The position numbers were made by a program, and so were the translations under genes. This document shows positions 1 through 5,305 of a stretch of DNA of 6,357 bases, piece after piece (within the stretch, counting starts at the first letter, position 1; the number at the start of each line of letters is the position of its first letter). The stretch spans positions 1-6,357 of the forward strand of contig JAGODU010000216.1 in NCBI GenBank assembly GCA_017998095.1, given 5' to 3'. The DNA is from Prolixibacteraceae bacterium (GTDB taxonomy: Bacteria; Bacteroidota; Bacteroidia; Bacteroidales; Prolixibacteraceae). A model generated the notes under the pieces. The model was not told the origin of the DNA, searched no databases, and saw only the letters and a program-made list of their open reading frames with translations.

Positions 1-146
1 AACGAATACTTAATCACTAGGAGTTTATGATCGTCTGCTATTTCGGCATATCTTGTGGAATTATTTTTAATATTACATGTTAATTGTAAAAACCACCATT
101 TCGAATAAAAGTAATCTCCAAGTATTAAAAATGGGGTAAACAGTAA
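1..146 (-). other. Left-edge stretch; one open frame without a start
   Basis: No confident gene lies downstream of the lipoprotein gene in the first 172 bases. One minus-strand frame is open from 146 to the window edge, about 48 codons. Its translation is protein-like, with a tryptophan pair in SKWWFLQ and then STRYAEIADDHKLLVIKYS. It contains no ATG or TTG and no early GTG (one GTG lies near the edge), and an in-frame TAA lies just upstream. It could be a gene remnant, a coding region entered by frameshift, or chance openness in AT-rich DNA. All other frames, including the three plus-strand ones, are closed by stops within the first bases at the edge. Confidence 0.15.
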
Positions 147-177
147 TTATTATAAGATTAATAATAATATAATTACT
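142..177 (-). terminator. AT-only inverted repeat at the lipoprotein stop
   Basis: Perfect 9-bp inverted arms (AGTAATTAT at 142-150 and ATAATTACT at 169-177) enclose an 18-nt AT-rich loop, and the second arm covers the TAA stop of the lipoprotein gene. The stem is almost free of G and C and has no T-run immediately after it on the minus strand. It is at best a weak terminator or mRNA 3'-end structure and may be a by-product of base composition. Confidence 0.25.
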
Positions 178-655
178 CGTTCCCGCTAAAGAAAAATTCA
201 ATCTTGCCCACGTTAGTAATTTCACCTTCATTGACTTCAATTGGTATTGCGCTTCCATTTGTATCCTGGTAAACTTTTCCCCCCATCATTACTTCATAAA
301 TGATTAATGAATAAATTCCTGGCTCGACATCCTTAAAATAGAATTTGCCATTTTCTATTGAAATTAGTGAAGATGGTGCAGATTTGGTATCAAGATACGC
401 TCCATATGTATTTTCGGGAAGTTGAATTAACTCGCCCAGATAAACAATTAATCCTACCAATTCTTGTGAATTATCTGTAAGAATTTGTCCAGTAACAGAA
501 CCTTTTCCTGATATTGGTTGAGGTATTGGCTCGGGTACTTCAAATTCTATTAATTCATTGGCAGTGGGAGTAACTACTGTCTCTATCTTACCATTATTGG
601 CACAACCTGTTAAACTAAGGCAAACAATAATTATTGGTAATAATTGTTTTTTCAT
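173..655 (-). CDS. Small lipoprotein with carboxypeptidase-regulatory-like domain
   Basis: This is a 160-residue exported lipoprotein. Residues 1-18 form a lipoprotein signal: two lysines, a hydrophobic stretch (LLPIIIVCLSL) and the lipobox L-T-G-C with the lipidated cysteine at 18. A short linker rich in Thr, Pro and Glu (about 24-50) follows, including the PEPIPQP stretch. From about residue 52 to the end the pattern resembles the carboxypeptidase-regulatory/prealbumin-like beta-sandwich: GSVTGQIL, a strand LVGLIVYLGE, then NGKFYFKDVEPGIYSLIIYE (101-120), which carries the usual 'G-x-F-x-F-x-x-V-x-P-G-x-Y' core. A last strand ends in VGKIEFFFSGNE. Such domains normally bind or stiffen at the cell surface and are not enzymatic. 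The only start is the ATG at 655. It has no Shine-Dalgarno sequence but a TATAAT box 6 nt upstream, implying a leaderless mRNA. The gene follows the secreted repeat protein but appears to have its own promoter. Partners and ligand are unknown. Confidence 0.85.
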   Translation of the reverse strand: MKKQLLPIIIVCLSLTGCANNGKIETVVTPTANELIEFEVPEPIPQPISGKGSVTGQILTDNSQELVGLIVYLGELIQLPENTYGAYLDTKSAPSSLISIENGKFYFKDVEPGIYSLIIYEVMMGGKVYQDTNGSAIPIEVNEGEITNVGKIEFFFSGNE

Positions 656-661
656 AGAATG

Positions 662-691
662 ATTATATCTTGAATAGAGTTAGAATATTAA
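662..691 (-). promoter_or_regulatory. Promoter of the lipoprotein gene (leaderless)
   Basis: On the minus strand a perfect consensus -10 box TATAAT (662-667) ends 6 nt before the ATG at 655. An 18-nt spacer precedes it, with a -35-like TTAATA (686-691, 4 of 6 matches to TTGACA). The expected transcription start falls on or within a base of the start codon, which fits the absence of any ribosome binding site. The -35 box directly abuts the 693-731 hairpin. Confidence 0.55.
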
Positions 692-692
692 T

Positions 693-731
693 TAAGTAAC
701 ACGCCGGGAAACATACTCGACGTGTTACTTA
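693..731 (-). terminator. 11-bp stem hairpin between secreted-protein and lipoprotein genes
   Basis: Perfect 11-bp inverted arms (TAAGTAACACG at 693-703 and CGTGTTACTTA at 721-731) flank a 17-nt loop. The hairpin begins 19 nt after the stop of the 493-residue gene, which suits a transcription terminator. On the minus strand it is followed by ATTAATATTC and not by a clean T-run, so it would be an imperfect intrinsic terminator. It touches the -35 box of the next gene, so an operator role is equally possible. Confidence 0.5.
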
Positions 732-750
732 TTCTGAGTTATCAGTTTTA

Positions 751-2232
751 TTATTCGGGAATCACGATTGCTGTATACATATTTGCAACATGGCGTCCAT
801 AATTAGTATGGATAACTGTTGCAGCAATATCTGAATCTCCGGTTGTAACTTCGATTATAGCCGAACCCTTCCAGCCTGAGGGAATGGCTTCACCTCCATC
901 TAGGAATGCAGCACCAAAATATAACTCGGTTGCACCATAACCTGAAAGGGCAATGTTTGAAGCAGTTCCAGTAAATTGGCTCACAGAATCTGGGTCCGGA
1001 ACGAAAGTAGCTTTGAATACAACAGAAGTAGATGTTAAATTCTGTACCTTGATCCCAGAAATCCATACCCCTGCCCCTGAGGGCCAGTTATATAAGGATG
1101 GCAAGCTTAATTTCTTTCCGCCCTGGCTAAATGCGGTGTAACCCATTCCAACGCCATAACCATTTGCACCCGAGTAATTTGTATGTTGAACATTAGCCAC
1201 TATAGAGACATCTGATGTAATTATCGCTGACCCCTTAAACATATCAGGAATAGGATCTTCGGAATCAAGGATTACACCCGGTAAGTATAATTCAACACTA
1301 TCATTAGCATTAATAGTTAAGCTTTTTGTTCCAGTCCATGCTGGCATATCTGGATCTGCAGTAAAAACTACCTGCACACTCGCCGTCGAGTCGTTAGGAT
1401 TTTGTATCGTAATACCAGATTGCCAAGTTCCACTAGCTCCGATGAATTGCTTATATAATGATGGAACTACTAATTGAGTGCCACTATCTGCACTAGACAA
1501 ACCCCTTGAGCTAATCATTAGGTTACCCTTCGTATCACCAGAACCAACAACCCTATACTGATTAGCTACTGCAGTTAAGGGTTGAGTTGAGGTAAGCGAT
1601 GCTGCGCCAATAAACCAACCTAAGTCATTGAACTGAGCAGTCGAAGTATCTATTGTGATGGACCCATTACCGGCGATAGTAATGTTAATTGATTTTTCAT
1701 GAGAACCCGAATCACCAAAGGCTACTGAAGAGCTCGGTTCTTTGAAATTTACTACAACGGTCGCCTCATTATTTGTTGTGTTCAGAAGAGTGATTTCGGT
1801 GTGGTAGTGATTATGATTATGATAAACATAGGGAATAGAAATAGCTGTTGATGGTTCCATCGACGCATAACTATCAGCCATACCGGATTCATAGTTTGTG
1901 CTTGTAACCACAGCGCCAACGGCAGTAGAAGATGAAACGACGGCTGAGTATTGGCCACTTGGAACACTTACGTACGCAGGCATGTACAACTCAATTGATC
2001 CACCAATTGGTGCAATTAATGGGTTGCCATTTGCAGTCGTTGTTATGGAAATCTCTAATGTTCCCTCTTCATCATATAAATCTACCGCAAGATTAGCCGC
2101 AGTGGCGGGATCTAAATTTTGGATCTTAATCCCAGATGCCCAATCCCCTGCTGGTAAGGCATAGGCAATCGTAGGATTAAGACCAATTATAAATATTAAT
2201 CCAATCATTGCATAAACAAAAAATTTTTTCAT
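751..2232 (-). CDS. Secreted protein with four tandem beta repeats
   Basis: This is a 493-residue exported protein with no recognised enzyme motif. Residues 1-25 are a classical signal peptide: KK, a hydrophobic core, and AYA before the likely cleavage at 25/26. The rest is about four degenerate repeats of roughly 110-120 residues starting near 26, 134, 257 and 378. The repeat pattern is P-S-L-Y, then W-x-SGI-x-x-QN (31-40, 270-278, 390-398), a strand ending in a proline-acid turn (TADPDMP, VPDPDS), a strand with ELY plus a small loop, 'P-x-x-x-KGSAII' (328-338 and 451-460), and a closing 'H-T-N-Y' (TNY 112-114; NQY 224-226; HTNY 350-353 and 475-478). Repeat 2 is the most diverged and carries H-N-H-N-H-Y-H (138-144) where the others have the tryptophan region. 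There is no membrane anchor or sorting motif at the C terminus. The ATG is well supported by GGAGGA four bases upstream. It may be a surface or adhesion-type beta-rich protein; the function is unknown. Confidence 0.88.
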   Translation of the reverse strand: MKKFFVYAMIGLIFIIGLNPTIAYALPAGDWASGIKIQNLDPATAANLAVDLYDEEGTLEISITTTANGNPLIAPIGGSIELYMPAYVSVPSGQYSAVVSSSTAVGAVVTSTNYESGMADSYASMEPSTAISIPYVYHNHNHYHTEITLLNTTNNEATVVVNFKEPSSSVAFGDSGSHEKSINITIAGNGSITIDTSTAQFNDLGWFIGAASLTSTQPLTAVANQYRVVGSGDTKGNLMISSRGLSSADSGTQLVVPSLYKQFIGASGTWQSGITIQNPNDSTASVQVVFTADPDMPAWTGTKSLTINANDSVELYLPGVILDSEDPIPDMFKGSAIITSDVSIVANVQHTNYSGANGYGVGMGYTAFSQGGKKLSLPSLYNWPSGAGVWISGIKVQNLTSTSVVFKATFVPDPDSVSQFTGTASNIALSGYGATELYFGAAFLDGGEAIPSGWKGSAIIEVTTGDSDIAATVIHTNYGRHVANMYTAIVIPE

Positions 2233-2236
2233 TTTA

Positions 2237-2242
2237 TCCTCC
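2237..2242 (-). promoter_or_regulatory. Strong ribosome binding site of the secreted repeat protein
   Basis: GGAGGA on the minus strand lies 4 nt before the ATG at 2232. It is the strongest Shine-Dalgarno sequence in the window, suggests high translation, and fixes the start just ahead of the signal peptide. Confidence 0.8.
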
Positions 2243-2257
2243 GTTCAATTTTTTATA

Positions 2258-2285
2258 AGTATACTTGTCTCATGCCAAAAAACAA
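2258..2285 (-). promoter_or_regulatory. Probable promoter of the secreted repeat protein gene
   Basis: The minus strand reads TTGTTT (2280-2285), a 16-nt spacer, then TATACT (2258-2263, 5 of 6 matches to the -10 consensus). Transcription would start about 20 nt before the ATG, leaving a short leader containing the GGAGGA site. A 9-bp inverted repeat, TATAAGTAT at 2254-2262 and ATACTTATA at 2288-2296, has one arm over the -10 box and the other just upstream of the -35, a layout compatible with an operator. The -10 also sits in the palindrome AAGTATACTT (2257-2266). Confidence 0.45.
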
Positions 2286-2347
2286 TAATACTTATAGATT
2301 ATTTTTCGACTAAGAAGAATTTTACAGGTATTTCCATTCTTAATCGG

Positions 2348-2956
2348 TTATCTTTTTTGAGCTTTAATAAAAATCCACGGAAAACTAATCCGTACGTCAA
2401 TAGGCTGAAAATAAACTTCTACAAGCTTAGTTATCCCATTTATTGACCAATGATTAATATGACCGGGAGTATTGCCTAGTGAACTTAAATACTTTAATCT
2501 CATTATATTCATAATACGCCAAAATGGTTCAAATGGTACGCTTATAATGACATATTTTTTGCTCACTCTATTAATTTCTTTTAGGACATCAATTGGTTTA
2601 TCAATATGCTCTAATACTTCACATGCGAACACTATATCAAATGAATTTTCCGTGATTGGTATATTCTTCCCATCCGATACGCACCATTTTACAAATTGTC
2701 TATCGGTTTTAGCTAAAGAAACCACCGAAAAGCCAATATCGCTACCAATAATTTGAATTTCGGGTTTTGTTGACAAAATATAATCAATAATATATCCTTC
2801 GCCACTTCCAATTTCTAAGCAGGTATCTATTGGTAGGTCCTGGATTAGAGATTGAAGGGCAAATCCATAATGATCAACTAAAATACTATACAACAAATTT
2901 TTCGATTTGTATTTATTAAAGTAGTTTCCAGTAATAACACTATTTTTACTTTTCAA
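2348..2956 (-). CDS. Class I SAM-dependent methyltransferase (Methyltransf_11 type)
   Basis: This is a 202-residue cytoplasmic methyltransferase of the Rossmann-like class I fold. Motif I is LEIGSGEG (47-54), the glycine-rich S-adenosylmethionine loop. The acidic residue after strand 2 is in IIGSDIG (D73). The motif around strand 4 is FDIVFACEVLEHI (106-118), a very typical 'D-x-V-x-x-x-x-V-L-E-H' signature, and strand 5 is YVIISVPFEP (135-144). A GNTPGHINHWS segment (161-171) follows. A histidine-rich 'GH-x-x-HW' of this kind is common in small methyltransferases of polysaccharide and glycan clusters. The acceptor cannot be read from sequence. The start is a TTG at 2956: it is preceded by CGGAG at 2964-2968 with 7-nt spacing, and no ATG or GTG exists near the N terminus. 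It lies 138 nt downstream of the membrane protein gene, so it may be transcribed with it through a structured leader or from its own promoter. Confidence 0.9.
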   Translation of the reverse strand: MKSKNSVITGNYFNKYKSKNLLYSILVDHYGFALQSLIQDLPIDTCLEIGSGEGYIIDYILSTKPEIQIIGSDIGFSVVSLAKTDRQFVKWCVSDGKNIPITENSFDIVFACEVLEHIDKPIDVLKEINRVSKKYVIISVPFEPFWRIMNIMRLKYLSSLGNTPGHINHWSINGITKLVEVYFQPIDVRISFPWIFIKAQKR

Positions 2957-2963
2957 TTTAATT

Positions 2964-2968
2964 CTCCG
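2964..2968 (-). promoter_or_regulatory. Ribosome binding site that supports the TTG start
   Basis: CGGAG on the minus strand is 7 nt from the TTG at 2956. Its good fit and spacing decide in favour of a TTG start for the methyltransferase, since no ATG or GTG codon is available upstream or within the N-terminal part. Confidence 0.7.
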
Positions 2969-3004
2969 AAATTAGGCAAGTAAAAATTAGCTTTTCTATC
3001 TGAT

Positions 3005-3100
3005 GTCACTATAAGTGACCGGCGTTGAGTAAGATTTAATAATAATAATATAATTTAAGTTGTTCGTCATCAGCATATCACTTATTTATCTATCTTACTC
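3005..3100 (-). promoter_or_regulatory. Leader with overlapping inverted repeats before the methyltransferase
   Basis: The 138-nt gap ahead of the methyltransferase contains three inverted repeats. GAGTAAGAT (3027-3035) pairs with ATCTTACTC (3092-3100), the latter overlapping the membrane protein stop codon. ATAAGTGA (3011-3018) pairs with TCACTTAT (3078-3085). GTCACT (3005-3010) pairs with AGTGAC (3014-3019) around a 3-nt loop. The first two pairings cross, and the second and third compete for the same bases. This could be an mRNA switch, a 3'-end structure of the upstream gene, or chance in AT-rich DNA. Between them lies a run of TAA triplets (about 3038-3050). I found no convincing -35/-10 pair. 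Confidence 0.3.
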
Positions 3101-4999
3101 TATTTTTCGCAGCAAGCTGCGGGGAAATGCCCCCTTTTGATTATATTCGAAAATGTATACAGAGTTACTTTCATATACCAATTTAAAATACGGTGAACTT
3201 AATAAATCCACTGGATTGATTGGCCCACCCCGTTCCCCTATATAAACATGGGTTATCCCTTGATAGCTCAACATATCCAGGCTTTCTGGTGAGGTCAAGT
3301 CACCATTTAACTTTCCAAGCATTCTCAAATTTTCGACAAATATAGGATCTGAGACCCTCTCATTGGTAAAAACCATTGGAGGAACAACCGTTTCTCTTCC
3401 TGTAAGCAATGGAATCCAGTAACCACCATCACTTCCAACCATCAGAATATCGGAAAAATTAAAACGATAAATATTAATCATAAACTTTGCGTCCATTGGT
3501 ATGTCTTCATTTATAAATTCGAATGCTTTGAGGTCTGACGCTTTTAAATAACTATCCAATGTTGTAGGGTAAGTTAATGTGCCAATAATTCCGCTAATTC
3601 CCAATGCTCCCACTAGAACTAGTGTGATAATATTTTTGATAAATGGAGAGAATTTACTTGAAGTAATAAAATCACAAAACTTACTTATTGCAACACCAAC
3701 AAGAATTGCTAGTGGAATTCCTAGCGATATCAAAACACTAACTGTATCTAGAAGTTGGATATTTCTTGAGGGTAATAAGGCGATTAAGCACCATAGGGTA
3801 ATCGCGATGATAATTTTATCTTTGTGGAGAATTCCTAAGAGGATAGAAATTCCAACCAAGATTAAAGCAGCTAAATTTAATGGATAATTTAAAGCTTCCT
3901 GACCAAGCCTGTCTATTGAAAAAAAAGCAGATGCCGGAAGAGATGCTTCTACAGGATAACCAACTTGAAACGATTGCCACAGGTGAATGAACCATGGCAC
4001 CAAAAACAATAAGGAGGTAAAAAATAATAAAATACCACCTTTGATACCTTTCTTCCAATTGGATGTTTCCTTGCCTAATAATTGGAAAACAGCAATAACA
4101 AGCACGCCAATGACTAAAAATGCCACCATCCGATAATGGGTTAATCCTGTCCCGGCAGCAAGAATTCCTAGTTCAATGATTCCTGATTTACTATAATCAT
4201 TATTTATCCAGGACCAAAATGGAATTAAAAATATTGAAATTAATGTCAAACCAGTTAATTGAGTATATCGCCCCCACATTAGCATATAGGAAGGAAAAAT
4301 AAAGAAGCAGGCAACGCAGATTGTAGCTGCAAAACCGGCAATTTTAGAACCAGTTATTCTTTCAGTTGAAAATCCAACAGCCAGACTACAGATCGCTAAT
4401 AAAATGTAACCTAAAATTAAAACCAATAATCTGGTCGGAAGCCCACTAATCCATCCTAAAAAAGCTACAATTGCATGAAAACCGAAGTGATATGTGAAGG
4501 TGATCATTGGATAGTTTGACCCCATATTCATCGGAATCATTCCATTATCTCTAATCATCTGCGCAAATAAAGTATGATGGTAGCTATCACTTCCCAGACC
4601 CGCAACCTCGAAACGAACAATCCAGATTCGAATCATGAAAGTGAGGAAAATGAAGATCCAAAGACTAATTCGATAGAATGAAACCTTATTTAAATTTAAA
4701 GAATAAGACTTATGTGGTTTATCTATAATTATATAAATAAGCCAACATAACAAATAAAAGAAAATAGCGATATGAGTAGGAATATTAATTTTAAATAAAT
4801 AGGTTATACTTAATAAAATTGCCCATATCGCTACAGAGTATCCAAAGGTAACTATAAATGCTATTGAGGGATCGAACTCTTTCCGGAATGGTGATATCGA
4901 GAGCAACAGTTTTCCAGGACCCAAAAATAGGATTAAACCGAATAGAAGTCTTAACCAAGAAATAACAGATATATCTACGATTGTAATCGGGTTATCCAT
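3095..4999 (-). CDS. Polytopic membrane protein, putative GT-C-type glycosyltransferase
   Basis: This is a 634-residue integral membrane protein. About 12 hydrophobic segments fill residues 10-480, for example 13-35, 46-68, 74-92, 109-128, 172-184, 189-208, 218-236, 251-263, 291-307, 320-340, 375-391, 396-410, 420-440 and 456-476. Soluble residues 485-634 form a C-terminal domain. The first large loop carries GLGSDSYHHT (134-143), in the position and style of the catalytic acidic loop of GT-C enzymes (compare D-x-Y-x-H in oligosaccharyltransferases). It is followed by YHFGFHA (170-176), WGRYTQL (242-248) and HYRM (288-291). The C-terminal domain has GSDGGYWIPLLTGRETVVPP (522-541) and GITHVYIGERGGP (581-593), patterns I associate with Chloroflexota-type DUF6541/GT39-like proteins. 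The likely role is transfer of a sugar from a lipid carrier on the outer membrane face, but the substrate is unknown. The ATG at 4999 overlaps the stop of the preceding small ORF (ATGGATAA), with only a weak GGA in front, which suggests translational coupling. Confidence 0.8.
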   Translation of the reverse strand: MDNPITIVDISVISWLRLLFGLILFLGPGKLLLSISPFRKEFDPSIAFIVTFGYSVAIWAILLSITYLFKINIPTHIAIFFYLLCWLIYIIIDKPHKSYSLNLNKVSFYRISLWIFIFLTFMIRIWIVRFEVAGLGSDSYHHTLFAQMIRDNGMIPMNMGSNYPMITFTYHFGFHAIVAFLGWISGLPTRLLVLILGYILLAICSLAVGFSTERITGSKIAGFAATICVACFFIFPSYMLMWGRYTQLTGLTLISIFLIPFWSWINNDYSKSGIIELGILAAGTGLTHYRMVAFLVIGVLVIAVFQLLGKETSNWKKGIKGGILLFFTSLLFLVPWFIHLWQSFQVGYPVEASLPASAFFSIDRLGQEALNYPLNLAALILVGISILLGILHKDKIIIAITLWCLIALLPSRNIQLLDTVSVLISLGIPLAILVGVAISKFCDFITSSKFSPFIKNIITLVLVGALGISGIIGTLTYPTTLDSYLKASDLKAFEFINEDIPMDAKFMINIYRFNFSDILMVGSDGGYWIPLLTGRETVVPPMVFTNERVSDPIFVENLRMLGKLNGDLTSPESLDMLSYQGITHVYIGERGGPINPVDLLSSPYFKLVYESNSVYIFEYNQKGAFPRSLLRKIE

Positions 5000-5243
5000 A
5001 ATTCCAATCTTTTCTTTCCCCTTTACCCACCAAATTTGGAAGCCTATGTTTAGTTGGGCTATCGTCTAAAACAGCGAGTAAATATGCCCACAGCCTTGAC
5101 CCTGGACGCTTTATTACAAAAAGCGCCACACTGGGATGAATTAATGCAGTAAAGTAATTCCGCCAGGAAGGAATAAAAAGCCGAATTCGGTTATTGCTTT
5201 CTCGTTCTTGATCTGCTAATTTTATGTACCTCTTATTCTGCAC
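4992..5243 (-). CDS. Orphan small protein, 83 residues, unrecognised
   Basis: I do not recognise this 83-residue ORF. It starts with GTG at 5243; no good ribosome binding site is visible (the nearest GAG is about 14 nt away), and an in-frame TGA lies five codons before the GTG. The protein is basic, rich in Arg and Lys, with one modestly hydrophobic patch (FTALIHPSVALFVIK, about 30-44) and a second (LWAYLLAVL, about 51-59). It is then hydrophilic to the end, which reads GERKDWNYG. It contains no cysteine or obvious fold motif. Its stop overlaps the start of the membrane protein gene by 8 nt, the main argument that it is translated. Alternatively it is the remaining 3' end of a larger decayed gene: a separate open frame at 5254-5319 ends just upstream and would join it if one base were removed. 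Confidence 0.4.
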   Translation of the reverse strand: MQNKRYIKLADQERESNNRIRLFIPSWRNYFTALIHPSVALFVIKRPGSRLWAYLLAVLDDSPTKHRLPNLVGKGERKDWNYG

Positions 5244-5274
5244 ACAAATAATTTTATCTCATCATCCGTTGCAC

Positions 5275-5297
5275 TAAATCCTTGAGACTAGGATTTA
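5275..5297 (-). terminator. Small hairpin after the ybbN-like gene
   Basis: Perfect 8-bp arms (TAAATCCT at 5275-5282 and AGGATTTA at 5290-5297) flank a 7-nt loop, beginning 8 nt after the stop of the thioredoxin-TPR gene. No T-run follows on the minus strand, so it is a weak terminator candidate or an RNA 3'-end stabiliser. It sits at the junction between the GC-richer and AT-rich blocks. Confidence 0.35.
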
Positions 5298-5305
5298 AAC
5301 TTCCA

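Noticed and set aside
73..258. Minus-strand 61-codon ORF overlapping the end of the lipoprotein gene
   Set aside because: It overlaps the lipoprotein coding region in another frame, is dominated by AT-rich Ile/Asn/Phe runs and has no ribosome binding site.
953..1141. Plus-strand ORFs inside the secreted-protein gene (953-1141 and 1898-2164)
   Set aside because: They lie antisense within a long, well-supported coding region with a signal peptide and repeats, lack ribosome binding sites, and show no protein-like features.
3036..3054. TAA/AAT triplet run, similar to one at about 158-172
   Set aside because: Both are low-complexity AT tracts in intergenic or stop-codon regions. The shared 16 or so bases are expected from composition and do not indicate a mobile repeat.
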